Source: Serpula lacrymans var. lacrymans S7.9
Lineage: Eukaryota > Basidiomycota > Agaricomycetes > Boletales > Serpulaceae
Direction of reading: 5' to 3'
Length of the DNA stretch: 64,000 nucleotides
Assembly: GCF_000218685.1 (NCBI RefSeq)
Contig: NW_006763290.1
Coordinates: 473,540 to 537,539 of the forward strand
The position numbers were made by a program, and so were the translations under genes. The notes beneath the pieces are model-generated. The model had not been told where the DNA came from. It saw nothing but the letters and a program-made list of their open reading frames with translations, and made no database searches. Shown piece after piece: positions 33,177 through 45,885 of this stretch. Position 1 is the first letter of the stretch, and the number at the start of each line of letters is the position of its first letter.

Positions 33177-33950
33177 TGTTTCGATACACAATTTTTGGAC
33201 TTACTAACTTTTTTTTTCAGTCTTCACACACTGATGCCATATGGCACTTTCCTTTTGTTCAGACTCCACTTTTACTGTCTTGTGCTGCGCTGCTTCTCTT
33301 TATTTTTGAATACAAAGTCTCTCACGCAGTGGAGCTAGTCCACGGGCTGCGACCTATGATATTATCAGCCACCATTTCTATCAACTGTATAGTACAATAT
33401 ATACAAATAACCTGTAGTAGTATAAATACCTCAATAGATCTAAAAGACTCTTTAGCTAGTCCTCCTATTGTATACCCACAACTAACTCAGTCCTACCATT
33501 AAGGGGTTTATCCACTCCTAATTCCCTCACACTTGCTTGTCTGAAGTTGTGTGCCAGAGTATCAAAACTTTGGTTGCTATATTAGGACTCGCTCTTCTAC
33601 TCTCTCACACTTTGTGCAAACCTGGACCACAGGGTTAAGTGGACTTCTTTTGAACATTGAGACTTGGGTGCCAGTCAGGTGTTGAGCATTTTCTAGCCAG
33701 CGGAAACCAAGTGTGTGCCCCAATCCTGCAGGTGAGCTCCTCAGGATAAGGTACTAGAGAGAATCAAACATTACAAGGCCCCCAGTGTTAAGGGGAGTAC
33801 TATAGTTCAGTAGTTGGTGTGGAACTACTGTTGATTAGATTTTACATACAAAAACTTCTCTTTCTCTTTCCTCTGACCAGGCCAGGCACTTGCCTCCGCC
33901 AGTCTGGAGAAGGGTTGACAGCTTAACAAGCAGACCACCCCCTGATAGCC
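33177..33950 (+). mobile_element. family-Z LTR (copy D) with adjoining leader
   Basis: The LTR spans 33,177-33,581 (TGTTTCGATACACA to TTGGTTGCTATA). It is followed by leader sequence TTAGGACTCGCTCTTCTACT, a GGGTTAAGTGGAC block and a GGCACTTGCCTCCGC block shared with gypsy 1 and with 46,879-47,250. No gag follows; the similarity ends near 33,950. It is a 5'-end fragment of a gypsy element inserted into the CACTA gene. Confidence 0.8.
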
Positions 33951-34694
33951 CACTTCAGGCTCTTAGCTTGATCATCCTCACCAAAAGGTTGGGGCTAAGA
34001 TCCCCCTTTTCATGGTCTATCTATAGCTATTAGGGACTAGACCTATTTGATATGGGATAGTCCCATTTATTATCACAGGTCCCATCCTTATACATATAGG
34101 GATGGTCCCTTCAAATATCACATTTCACCTGGTGCCAAGGGTCTAATGGGATAAAGCCACAAATGCCAACTATTTAATTTGCAGGTTACATAATAATTCC
34201 CACAGGTGTGCACTATATGGACTGGGTGGACTGAAAGTAGATGGTGCAGACTAAATACAGACTGTATGGACTATATAGATTGTGAGGACAAATAATTGAG
34301 AAGTGAATTAGATAATAATAAGTAATACAAGAGAGATTTGAGTGTGGAAAATGATAGAAATATGTACCTAGCCAAAATGGGAACTATGCAGTGGTACAGC
34401 ATAGCAAAACACACAATGAAATAAGCTTTTGCATATTTTAAAGCTAATAGAGAATTAAGTAACTTTTGATGCAGTTATAGAATACTTTCTTAAGAGAATT
34501 GTTTTACAAGGGTAAATAATTGTCTGACAACCCTGCTGATTTCCTTGTTGAGATGTGACTTGGAAATTTCCAAACTCAAATCTTCTCTTGGTAGTAATAA
34601 TAGTAGGATGTCACAACACATAAAGAGATCTACACCTATGTGTAGTGATTCAGACCTTTAGAGCACACAGCCAATTAGTATGTTTCCAAGTACA
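33951..34694. other. no gene recognised
   Basis: AT-rich interval with short inverted motifs around 34,050-34,110 (GGGATAGTCCCAT and GGGATGGTCCC). No coding capacity is evident. Confidence 0.4.
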
Positions 34695-34770
34695 CCATGG
34701 TAGTTCAGTTTGTAAAGTACCAGACCTTGAATACTGGAGTCCCAGTTCAAGCCTTGGCCAATGTATGTTT
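34695..34770 (+). repeat. tRNA-related SINE-like fragment
   Basis: The stretch contains TGGTAGTTCAGTTTGTAAAG (box-A-like), a CCAG/CTGG stem around a TTGAA-containing loop, and CAGTTCAAGCC (box-B-like) with a mostly paired T-stem. Acceptor pairing is poor, so it is more likely a SINE head or tRNA pseudogene than a tRNA. A similar unit is at 9740-10262 on the other strand. Confidence 0.45.
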
Positions 34771-35214
34771 TCTCTTACTAAATAAATTATATAATCTATA
34801 AGTAGAATGAGTACTAGTAAATATTGATAATGGTTCTTCAAGATGGATGTTGCCTAGATATTATAAATATTATGTATGAAATAAGCTAATAGCAGGGTAA
34901 AGTCATTAACAACTAAATATACTAGCTACTGCAGTTGCTGCTCAAGATCTGAGAGTTGGCAGTGCAGGAGCACTTTATCTTATGAGGTCCGTGTAGTATG
35001 CACACCATGCACAGCAAAACTAATCTGTGTCATTGTTTAGTGAGAGATCTAACACGTGAATTTTAATGGCTCACCTTGCTTTCCTTAATATTATGCTCCT
35101 TGCATCACAATTTCAAAGGATAGCCTGACAACAAACTTGGTCTTGCTTTTTGGGTGGTTAAAGGAGTATGTCTTCCAATGTGTTACTAGAGGACATCTTG
35201 GCCAGAATGAGAAT
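34771..35214. other. no gene recognised
   Basis: AT-rich non-coding interval between the SINE-like unit and the DUF6589 pseudogene. Confidence 0.4.
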
Positions 35215-35216
35215 GA

Positions 35217-36897
35217 TTTATGCTAAATCTTGTAATTTGGAGGCAGATTTTGTACAAATATCTGTGAGCTTGATTATATTACTTGCCTCCAGCCAGCATG
35301 TACACAATTGTGCTTTGGCAATGTGACAAATAGCTTGGTGAAGGTTTTGGTGGAAGGGTCCTTTGGTCTGCACATATCTAATTCCTTTCCTCTCAAGCAG
35401 CATGAAAGCATGCATGAGTCCACACCCTGCACTAGTACCTAGATATTGTTGATGGATCAAATTTGCAAACATCATTTGTAAGTAGAACTAGCTGAAGATG
35501 GGGATCGTCCAATCCATCTGGTCAAATGAATTATAGTCTTGAGCACGGAAGTGGTATAAACCATGCAGACATTCAACAGTCAACTGGTCGCGAATCCAAG
35601 GAATAACATGGTGAAGTTCAGTCATCTGTTGCTGGTCTTAAGAGTCAAAGCCAAGTTGCTTGAACCACTTGGTTAATATTTTGTTGTTGCCTTTGTACCT
35701 TGTTTCTTCTATGTGGACAGTACCTAGCATATACTATTTTGTGATGTAGGCTTCACCAGAGGGAAGCATATAGACAGGTGGGGTTGATGTAAAGACAAGC
35801 AAAGCTCGTTCTTTGTATGTTGCAAAGGAAAGTTCAGGTGCCTGTGTAAGGAACAATAGCACTTGGGATAAATCACGCTGATGGTGGGAGAGTGCAGCCT
35901 AATTTTCCAGTAGTCATTTACAATTTAACATGAGAAGTATCTTGTGTCCATTGGTCTGGTATTCTTGAAAACTACGGTTGCACAGAGGCTTGATGGGTGG
36001 CGCATTGGGCAGGAAGAAAACTGTGGCAGCCATACCACTGTTAAAATGACTGTGATTATCCACTCACTGTGAATATACTCAGAAGAGGATGTTAAGGTTG
36101 TCATGTGATAGGACAAATGGCATTTGCTGGATTTGCTTGCATACTTTTGCCATCTGGTTTGTACAAATAGCTTTGAATGTGCGGGTGGTCCACTAGTGAC
36201 TAATGGTTATATACAGAGTGCAAAGGAGATTGAGGCTTTTGGCAGATATCCCTTGTGAGTGAAGGAATATGATGATCAGCTTGGGCCATTGTTTATGGTG
36301 GTGTGAATGAGAGAACATGATTTGAAAGATTATGGAAATCATAACATGCATATTATGGGTAAACATGAGAAAAGTACAGTTCTGTTACTCAACAAGGTCA
36401 GAGCTCTGCTTTGTATTCCTTTTTTCCTGTAACTTGGTCCTTGTTCAATGCTGTAGAAGTGCCCATAGTATTTCCATCATCAAACCTGGGTGTTTGAAGC
36501 TTGAGGACAAGGTTTCCAAAGAAGAGGCTCTCCTATGCAACCAAATGAAAACTTCTCGAGGACTACCTTGGCTCTACTTGCCCATGCATTGTGGGTTACT
36601 TGTGCGTACAGTGGCTTGGACCAATGTTTGAGAATCTCAGGTAATTCCTTGCTGACCATGAGGTTTGTCCTTTCATAGCAAATTTTGGGATTAGTGGTAC
36701 ACTCATGATCTCCCCAGCTCACATAATCAAGGAACAAAGGGAGGTTGAGGCTGAGAGATGACATGTATTTGAGAATGGCTCAGATTTTAAGGACAGGACT
36801 GTTGTGGAGCTGAATCTTGAGGGATGCAGTATATTGCACTTGAATTGGGAGCTGGGGAGGGTCCTCAGAGTCACTGCCAGATTTTGTGTTAGTAGGA
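35217..36897 (-). pseudogene. DUF6589-domain repeat-associated gene
   Basis: Read from about 36,895 on the minus strand: LPLFLDYVSWGDHECTTNPK and CYERTNLMVSKELPEILKHW, then SHDNLNILFRVYSQ-like sequence (36,110-36,060, stop-containing), LLFLTQAPELSFATYKERAL, and the signature IRDQLTVECLHGLYHFRAQD (35,597-35,540), MDWTIPIFSVLHMMFANLIH and LMHAFMLLERKGIRY. The DQLTVE..R block followed by a W-hydrophobic-FH-like helix is the pattern of DUF6589, a domain of unknown function frequent in basidiomycete repeats. At least five in-frame stops and a frame change show it is dead. Confidence 0.7.
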
Positions 36898-36929
36898 TTG
36901 GAAAATACATGTTTCCTACTCTGTGCTAA

Positions 36930-38200
36930 AGGTGCAAATGGATTGACTTTGTTGTTAAACTGGCAGTATGATCAATCTCACAGTCAATCATGGCAAGAGA
37001 TAAGATAATAGTTCTATTATTATTATGTTACAAGGGTGCCTGGCTAACAAGTGTAACTTGATGCACTCAGCCTGTATCAAATGTTTCCAGACGCTAGTGC
37101 GGAGTGCTAGCTCTGTGTTCGAGACTAAGAAAATATGTGATCACTTCATCAATTTCCTGAATGCTAGCATCCAATGCAAGTATCTGTATGCTGATAGACC
37201 ACCATAAGGGAATCAACCACTTTTATCAATGAGTTAAAAAATGATGAAATTGGCATGTAACCAAGTTATAATATAAGCAATAACCATAACATCAATAATA
37301 ATTACATAGACTACTCTAATTGAACATATAATCATATAAAGGGACAACAGTTGCCATTTACAGTATTTTCTGTGGAAACTGGTTGTAAAGTACAAATATT
37401 GTAAGCAACTGTAACACATTATACAAGGTCACCACAATTGTTCCATTTGGGAGGGAGAAAAAAGGAATTTAGGTCCATACACAATCTATGTAATGATTGT
37501 TAAACTGTGGTCCAATGGGCATGTTTATGCTTCTATGTGCCACTCTTTCGGCCTCACACAAAGATTGCTAGAGAAGGAAGCTGTCTGCAAGGGAATTATT
37601 GACTATATTTTGAAGAACCTTATCATGCAATAAATGATGTAATTTATAATTTATATGCAGGCCAAAATCCACCTTAGACTGGCATGTAAAATGACAAACA
37701 TCTAGTGTCAGGTTGTATCCCTCAGAGATTAATCGCTTCCACTACAATGAGCTCTAAAGCAGAAGCATATATCCTATTCAGTATCTACTACTGCAAACAT
37801 AGCTGCTTTTCCTATACTAATGTAAACTATATTCTATCATACAGGTATTTACAAGCTATAGACACATATTGTGACAATAATTTCAAGGCTCCTGAATTAG
37901 CTTGGTCTCCGCAATCCTACACATTTTCTTGATACAAATATTTTCCGGTATAGATATTCTGCTTTACTATAAGGTCATACATAGGGTTCCAAAGCTGCCA
38001 ACCATCAGCAAGTTCTCAGAAACTTGGCTGCCTATTGCTATGACTCGTAATCTTGTCATTATCTTATATTTAATAGCAGTGGGGTTTATATTGCTACTAA
38101 TGTTGTACAAAAATATGCTGGCCAAGATTATCTTCTATATTAATTTTCAATTGCATGGGATTCAGACATATGTTATTTATTCATAGCACTTGGTGGCACA
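36930..38200. other. AT-rich, no gene recognised
   Basis: Short ORFs at 37,025-37,207 and 37,902-38,186 lack motifs; the latter is a hydrophobic AT-driven translation. No repeat boundary identified. Confidence 0.4.
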
Positions 38201-38214
38201 AGAAATAGTAGATT

Positions 38215-39853
38215 ACAACTAACTAGCTTCTCATTAAATCTCTGTAAATGACTGTTGCCGATACTGATCACCCATTTGCTCTTGTGCCAAATACTGCTTG
38301 GCTAAACGGGAGACTGACATATTCTTGTGTAACTCTGCAGGAGCAGCAATTTTACGGTCATGCCCAAATACTCGCCTGTTAAGTGGTAAATAACTCATGT
38401 TTGATAGACAATACCCACATTACTCACTGATTCCACCACAAAAGCATTTCATTGACCTTAGCTTGATTTACTGGTCCAGGTGGGGCTTCAAAAAATTTCA
38501 CAATGTTGCTATATCAATCTTTGTAGTCAAAGTCCCCATCAATAGTACGCCTGGTATTTAGGTGAGATAAAGCATACCGAAGCTAAAAAAACAGAAGCAT
38601 GAACTTGATTTGAAGAAACAGGCGGGTCTCTAACCTGAACCACTGTGTATGCAATAGCACGTGGTTTAACAGACTTCATCTTGAGTAAGTTTGCTACATG
38701 ACTTTTTGTGGACCTGTCTCCTTGAGTTTTGCATTTATGACCAGGGGGGTTCACAGGTTTTGATTTTGTGGACTGAAGATGGGGACGTAAAGATAAATTT
38801 GAAAGCCTGTTGCAAGGTAGTATTATTTTATGGAGAAGATTGATTCATTATGTAAATACCTTGATGAGTAAAGCAGAGCAAGTTAGGCCCACTTCTACAT
38901 TGCCCGCATCGTACTGGAAACCATTCCTTGTGTCATAGAGGAATGATGGCCAAGAAAATGTTGTCACAAGATAATCTGGATGGTTTTCTCTTATATTTTT
39001 CATGACACTAACTCAGTCCAAGTAAGTTACAGATTGCTATAATATTGTTTATAAGGAGAATCTTACTTACATCTCATTGTCCCAGTCATACATAATCTAT
39101 TGAACATAAGAGCCCATCAGTGACATGATGTTCAAAGCCATGATCATCTTTTGTATTAATTACTGAGAGGAAGATTTAGTGGGTGGTAAGCAGCTGTAAG
39201 CCAGTACACATTTTCACGTTTGAGGCTGCTGGCATTGTCACTGTGAGCAGCATCTGTGCCCTTACATAGCTAGACCAAGGTGAGTTGAGTAACAATAGCC
39301 ACTTCACAGAGCATACAAAGTCTGGAGATCTTGAGGATCTGTTTTGACCAAGCACTTCTTCAGGAATGGAGGGTAAATGGTCAGCTTTTGAATGGCCCTA
39401 TAAAGATGATATTGGCTGATACAGAAAGCCACATGAGTAGAACAAAATCAAGAAAATTGAATACATACGCTGGGGTGTGTTCTAAAGTTTCTCCTGAGAG
39501 CTGGGACTCAGCTTTGGCAATCAGACATTGATTGCTCTCCACAAGGGCTGTCATACATAGCAACAAGGCGGCAAATGGCACAGGCTCAATTGATCAGCAC
39601 AGCACTCTCCCTGTGCAACAGCAAGTTGATATTGGTTCAAGCTTATGGGTACCATGGTAATAAAAATAATAGAACATACAATCTTTGTTTTGCTTGTGGC
39701 TATCCTCTAAGGGACTTTAATGCCTCAATGTCATCTTCCAAAGCAGCTATACATTGCTTTGCCCTGGCTTCAACGGCTATGGCACTGCGGTTGTCAAAGT
39801 TTGAGTCTTTTTGGTTGCTACTTGCTGAACTAAAAGGATCGGACAACATATGA
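38215..39853 (-). pseudogene. DUF6698-like repeat-associated gene
   Basis: A start at 39,853 gives MLSDPFSSASSNQKDSNF and a helical segment, ARAKQCIAALEDDIEALKSL. A following exon (39,581-39,480) has LLLCMTALVESNQCLIAKAE. After a poorly preserved part, blocks read NHPDYLVTTFSWPSFLYDTR with NGFQYDAGNVEVGLTCSALL (about 39,000-38,870), KMKSVKPRAIAYTVVQVRYA (spliced, 38,690-38,620 and on), TIDGDFDYK, FFEAPPGPVNQ and MLLWWNQ.VFGHDRK. This order matches the DUF6698 type as I recall it. Function is unknown. Stops in several blocks suggest a pseudogene, though introns could explain part of it. Confidence 0.55.
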
Positions 39854-41030
39854 AGAAACAAACAATTGCTGCTGTGGCCAGTGCACTGTGGAGGTGAAAT
39901 AATACAGTTGAAGACCTTCAGAATAGGCTCATATATATAGTAACACTACTACCTTTAAAACACAAGAACTGGTCAGCAATGATAGTGTGCCCCCCCGCCC
40001 CCCCCAACGGACGGAACACCACTGCAATGCACGTCGGCATCTGTGCAAGGCAAACAGTCTTTGCTCCAGGCAACTCAAATGGCAAAAGTGTGATCAACAT
40101 TCATACATTACTAATTAATGGCCAGTGGACTGCCATGTGCACCATCTAGTTGAGAGAAAAATTATTATGCTGAATTAAGATCTCCCAGCACAAGTTATAC
40201 AATGACCACAACCACTCCGTCAATTGAATCAATCATGCAATTGATGGCTGCTAATTCACAACCTGCATACCATCTTATGTAGGATGTGATGTCAAGGTCA
40301 AGACAATTCTGCTCAATTGAGACCTCCCTGGACCAGCTATGTGAGGACCAGATTTCTTTGTCAGTCCATTGATTCAGGTGTTTGATGCTATCCTGACCCT
40401 AACAATGCACATTACGGTCAGAACTTGAAAGCCTTTCAAACAGGCTGGTCAACCAAACCTCACCTCAGCATCATGGTGCTTTTCAGAATCCTAATACACG
40501 GTGATCCCATAAAGTGCTTGGTTGATCTACTTGAGGCACTGACTCTCAAGGTCCCTGACAATGGCGATCACTTCAATCATTAATCTGATAATGTAAACAG
40601 AGCTATCTCTGCTCAGTGTAATACAGTATTGTTCCATTCAGAAGTTGTCGGAATCCTTGTCATTTGTAAAGCCAGACTCACCTGTGTGACGTAGATGTCC
40701 TTGTGTCCCATAAGCCAGCCGTATACAGTGTACCCTGGAAGCGCTTGATAGTACTTGAGGCTCTGAAACACACACTGCATGGTGCATGGCACCAATGTAT
40801 TCTGGGCACATAAATTCCAGTGTAGCCGAGTGTGGGAACAGTGCAATCAAAAAAATCTGTAAATCTGTCAGCTACATGTCACAAGACCGTGCAGTTTTGT
40901 GTACAAAAGTCTTCTTATCTATATGGAACAGACTCAAAATTTGTCAGATGATAGGTACTGATAGCTAAAAAGCTTAGATGTCCAAAAAAGAAAACTAGTC
41001 ATTAATACTACACCATGTAAAAAATAGTAC
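39854..41030. other. no gene recognised; contains a C-rich run
   Basis: The interval has a short GC extreme at 39,989-40,007 (CCCCCCCGCCCCCCCC-like) in otherwise AT-rich DNA. ORFs are short and without motifs. Confidence 0.4.
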
Positions 41031-41039
41031 CTCCAAATC

Positions 41040-41560
41040 ATATGCCCTGATACCACAGACAAACCAAATGTACCATGCTGTCTATTATGGTTCTTACAAT
41101 CCTTACTACAAATGTCTGATATGGTCCAATGACACCATCCAGGCTCATATGGTTGATGTGAACCAAACAATGATTCTCCAAACAGTATCCCACAACCATA
41201 TGGCCCATGATGGTTCATACAGTACATACCACAAATGTTTGATATGGTCCACAGTAAGATCTTTGCTTATATGGTGTACACATACTGAATTATATGCTTG
41301 TTGTATGTTTCCTAATAACTATATGACAAGACATAATTTATACCATCCATACCACCACCATTTCAGATGGCCCACCACAACTATCCTTCATCATATGGTT
41401 GACACAGACCAAACTGTATTCTCTCCATATGGAACCAGACAGTTGTAATATGCCAACTGTGTTGCTTTGCATGTTTTCAACTACAAAAAGTATATACAGC
41501 ACCTATTGAATAATATAGTACCCTCCAACCATATGAGCCATAGGTGGAACAGTCCAATGA
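41040..41560. repeat. degenerate CATATGG-rich repeat array
   Basis: The motif CATATGG or a one-base variant recurs about eight times, and longer units resemble each other, for example a block at 41,085-41,130 (GGTTCTTACAATCCTTACTA, then CAAATGTCTGATATGGTCC) and one at 41,211-41,254 (GGTTCATACAGTACATACCA, then CAAATGTTTGATATGGTCC). An ORF at 41,068-41,448 translates the repeat into a His/Tyr-rich peptide and is probably not a gene. Confidence 0.55.
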
Positions 41561-42406
41561 GACCATATTCTATGGTGTGGTGCTTTATTTTCTTATGTGG
41601 TTTGTAGGGATGGTATGCTCAGCACGTCATTGCTGTTGTCATTTTCACACACATTTTATTATGTAAGACTTTGCAGCGGGCTGTACCACTCTTTTGGTGG
41701 TAGGCTGTACATGTCTATTCCGCCGGACATCTGTCTAGTCTGATTAGATTATGTTTGGCCATTGTACTGGTCTCATTTCACACCTCTGACAGATGCTCAG
41801 TTCTATCAGGAAATTAAAGAGAGTCCTACAAACATTGTTTTCTGATTCTCTTTCTATACAAGCTGGATGGCAACTTGAATCTGTGTGCCAGTGAGTCATG
41901 GAAATGGCACGGCAAACTTTAGCCATACCAATCTCCATGAATTCAATTTGAACAAAGCCTCATCAATGCCTCATCGCTAGCACAGAGAAATATTTGTTCA
42001 GTTGCATCAAACAGTCCATAACCTATAGCATATTAATACTATTGTAAACTATTATACATTTTCCAGATTACAATCTGGATTCGAGCATTTTTCCCTCTGT
42101 CCGCATGAGTAGGTTGCAGAAGTTGATGTGTGACTTTTTTTGTACAGCCCACAATATTGACATCTTGAGAGAAATTGGTTTCATAATATACATATTGATA
42201 TATGTATAGTACTTCAAGTTATTCACAAATATGGACTTGGGCTCGAGAAATTGGCCTAAGTGGGTAGGCTAAAAAATGGATGAAGATTCTGATGGGACTT
42301 CAAGTTGAATGTTCAAAAACGTGACAATTTCCGTGAGATAATTTCAAAATTAGATTTTCACTAGTCACTAATGACTAGTGGCAACTAACTTTCCAGACTT
42401 TTTCTG
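41561..42406. other. no gene recognised
   Basis: AT-rich interval upstream of the second KDZ transposase. It may hold the 5' terminus of that element, but no inverted repeat was recognised. Confidence 0.35.
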
Positions 42407-45400
42407 ATGTCTTTTTGTCGACCTCGAACATATACTCGTAAGGCCAAACAATCCAATTCTTTTTTACTTGCCCATGATACTTTGGGGAACAGCCACAACC
42501 AGACAACAGTTTCAATTAAACCACACATGCCCCTTCTCAAGTGTTGCGGTCAAGGCACTAAGAATATATATTTACCTGGACCCAAGCCCCTTGTGACACT
42601 CCCAAGGCGCCATTATTTCACTCAAACATTATCTACCGAGGGAGATAGCCATTCTAATAGCTTCCTACCAAATCAAGAGGCCCAGCACGGTTCACCACGA
42701 TGCGACCATGTTTCAGAGAATGGACTGAACAACACTCTGCATGTCACAACAGATCCTGAGGCATGGCGAGTGAGAGAGTTCTCGAAGTCCAATACTCAAT
42801 GGAAAAGGTGGAGAGACAATGTTATACCCTCCCTCACCAGGCCGTATTTAGTGCTACTATCTCAAACTTGCTGTCTTTGTAATGCTCCTACTTTCAATGA
42901 TCCAAGCGAGAATACTGGCTGTGCTTGTGGGCTCAGGAAAAAACTAACGGTCACTTCTGTTTCATTTTTCAGTGAATAAACTATTGTCTAAGCGGTTGTA
43001 CATTTGCTGACTGGTGGCCAGGTATAGAAGGCATCAATATTTTGTGGTGCAAATGCCAACCTACTGCATTGCAGCTCCTTCATAGAGGCATATTTCCCTG
43101 TTCCCCTGTGGCTCCCACACTTGGCGTCGATATTCGACTACTCGAGTTTGTAAGGGTGTTGTTTGCGCAAACTCCACCGGATGTGACAGCCCTAAGCAAC
43201 ACTCTCAATTCTTTTTAAGAAAAAGAGGGTACCAGCTATCTGCTAAGGTATGTTGATCATTGGGGTTTGATTTTCTATTTGAAACTGAGTGCAATCACCT
43301 GACAGGGGAGCCTGTGGCGTTGATTTGGCAATGCCCTGCACTGGTATACCATACTTGTAAGGTCAAGTAAACAATATATCCAAGAGAGAATCAAAGAAGC
43401 TCAAGCTGCCACAAATCAGCCCTCGAGTGGAGATGCGCCAAGTAAATATTTACGCCAGCGTTGCCCCCTCTGCTTTGGCACAAGGCCAACTCCGAGTGAG
43501 GGATTGTAAGTCTCTTATCTCTTACTCTACTGTCACACTAATTTTTCTTTGAGCCCTGACTGTATGGTGTGTTTGGATGCTTGCTTTACTTAGAAACGTG
43601 GGCGCAATGTAAACAATACTCACACTCAAGGCAGCTTTAAAATGTGTGAATCTCTGTTCTTGTCACAAGGCGAAGTGACGAAGATGGAGGATTACGTAGC
43701 CCATTGCTGAGAAGGTTATCAAGTAGAGACAACTTGTAGAGAACACTGTCCGGGCCCATCTGCAATAGACGGATATGAGCAAGGCATGGCGGTTCCAAAA
43801 TCGGTGCTGGATGGATGTAGGGAATCGTTTCTTGCTGCTGATGAGAAGCGAGAGAAAGCCAGTTAAATTTTTTTTGCAAATACTGGGCTCTTTTTTGCAG
43901 GCACGATCATGTACTTGGCTCGCAAATATGACCTTGGCAGGAGAAAAACAACATTATGCGCTCGCCCTCCTGAAAAAATTGCTCAACAACCTCCCACAGT
44001 CCAGGAAGATTGGTGTACTTTATGATATTGCGTGTCAGCTTCATTGATCTTGCATCAAGCGGAATTTTCTGGGACGCAACCTTCAATGTATCTCTTTTGC
44101 TCTATTGGTATTCCACACTTATGGCCACCAATGGCCTTGTCAGATTATTTATCATCCACAAAAGTGCATAGGGTTTGGACTCACAGATGGTGAAGGCTGT
44201 GAATGATTCTGGAGCTCCATCTGAAATTTAATACCCTCATTGAGGGTGTCTAGTGTAAGTGTACTTATAGCATCCAACACAGGGTGTCACTGATTTCATC
44301 CATAGTATCATCAGCGCCTATTTGTCCAAGTTCCTGAGCAAATAATTGCTGCTTGCACTTGGTCAGTGGCTATCTCGGAAATGGTTGCAATGTCAGCAAA
44401 AAAACAATGCAGCCGAGATGGCTCTTCAAAACTTATCTACCGACAAGGCCATTCTGCGGGACCAGTAGAACCATCAAATTTTAACACAAACTAAACCACC
44501 GATACATATGTACCTGATCTTTTTGTGGCTGTTTAGCCTCTGAAATTATAATATTTAGGTCGCACTCCTAGTCAAGGCAATCAGACAATTGATCCTATCT
44601 TTGCTGAAAATGCTTGATATACGCCGCCAAGATTTGCAAGACCTGGAAGCAGAACTTTTGGGTGATCAAGGCATTCACATTGTGGAACTAGAGACAAACA
44701 TTTCAGAGCATTGTGCAAAGTGCTCTCAGTTAGAGGATAGTATCTCTCAAAAGAAGGCACTACTACGAGTTGAAGATTGAGCTAAATTAGAAAGTTTGAA
44801 GAAAAATACCTATTTACAGCTTTGCATGAACGTGCTCACGTTAAAACACTGCATCAGAGAGTGTTTGTGAGGGCCAAAATTTGAATTGAAGAGGTTAGAG
44901 AAATCTTATAGACGGACAGTAAGCTGTAAGTGTCACATTTTATCTTCTTAGGTAGTTCAATATGTGATACTGTGTTACCAGGCTGCAAGCTTCCCGGAAA
45001 AATCAAAGCATCTGTGAAAAGACAAGAGCCTGGCATTGTCAAACTCACAAGCACCTATAATCGACTTTGTGATCAACCGAAGGCGCTTATTCAACAGAAA
45101 AAGGCTCCTCGCAATGTAGTCCCCCCCAGTCTATCTTTTGTGAAGGCCTCTTTAAACCCGATGTGGACGATGATATTTGGCAAGACACTGGCCTGAATGA
45201 TGAACCGGGGGATGAAGCACCTCTCTTCCTCATAGACAATGACGTCCAGAAAGGTATTCAAGCCATGTTGGAGCTTGACCAATGCGAAGAGGAGCAGAAA
45301 TGTTTGATGGAGGAAAGGTGTTTGATGCAACAGTGGGTGACAGAGGAGTGGAAATATCTCAATGAGGCCCGCAAAGCATTCAGTAAAGATTCAACTTTTA

Positions 45401-45435
45401 TTTTCACAGACAGCCAACTGACGTTAGCAACCTAG
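42407..45435 (+). pseudogene. KDZ transposase, copy 2 (near full length, decayed)
   Basis: The N-terminal frame (42,407-42,979) has NTQWKRWRDNVIPSLTRPYL followed by LLSQTCCLCNAP and a CACG cysteine pair. Further exons in other frames give LQLLHRGIFPCSPVAPTLGV (about 43,065-43,125), YIQERIKEAQAATNQPSSGD with YLRQRCPLCFGTRP (about 43,380-43,490), the catalytic-region blocks VPKSVLDGCRESFLAADEKR (43,790-43,850) and TLAGEKQHYALALLKKLLNN and IGVLYDIACQLH (to 44,047), a coiled-coil helix QDLEAELLGDQGIHIVELET, and the C-terminal block DDDIWQDTGLNDEPG with LELDQCEEEQKCLMEERCLM to 45,435. This is the typical order of a KDZ transposase, in which the GEKQHYA block lies in the catalytic core. Numerous frame changes and stops between 44,040 and 44,580 show it is inactive. 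Confidence 0.85.
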
Positions 45436-45885
45436 TTCAAGATTCTGTAGTGATGTATCACTTGGATCGCTATGCAGAGTATATTTGCAACTTGTGCATA
45501 ATGTGGCAAACTAAGACCCGCGCTCTTTCATGTGCATGGGTTATGCCAGAGAGCTCAGTCTAAAGGAGTCATAACACATATGACCATAGTAGGCTGTGAC
45601 CTTGAATGCACAACTTCCAACTCAAGTTGAACTGAACTGCATCCATATGATCACCACCGATGCCAATCACTTCAACCTGAGCTGCAGGTTCAAAAGCCCC
45701 AATGTCTGTCAAATATCTTTTGGCATTGGCAGAATTTCCTTGAAAATATGCTATTTATTATTGTAAGTTTGCCTTGGTATGCTCCATAAAGCAATTATTC
45801 CGTTTCTTTCCACTGTTTCTCCTTCATAATCCTTCCACAACAGTGACAATGGCTCAGGCCATAGTTTTTACTACAGGGTGTATGG

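Noticed and set aside
37705..38186. Hydrophobic plus-strand ORFs resembling membrane proteins
   Set aside because: AT-rich sequence gives Ile/Leu/Phe-rich translations by chance; no start context, exon structure or homologue recognised.
39989..40007. C-run as a regulatory G-quadruplex
   Set aside because: A single homopolymer-like run next to no gene; more likely a replication-slippage or sequencing feature.
41068..41448. 126-codon ORF rich in Tyr, His and Met
   Set aside because: It translates the degenerate CATATGG repeat and has no domain.
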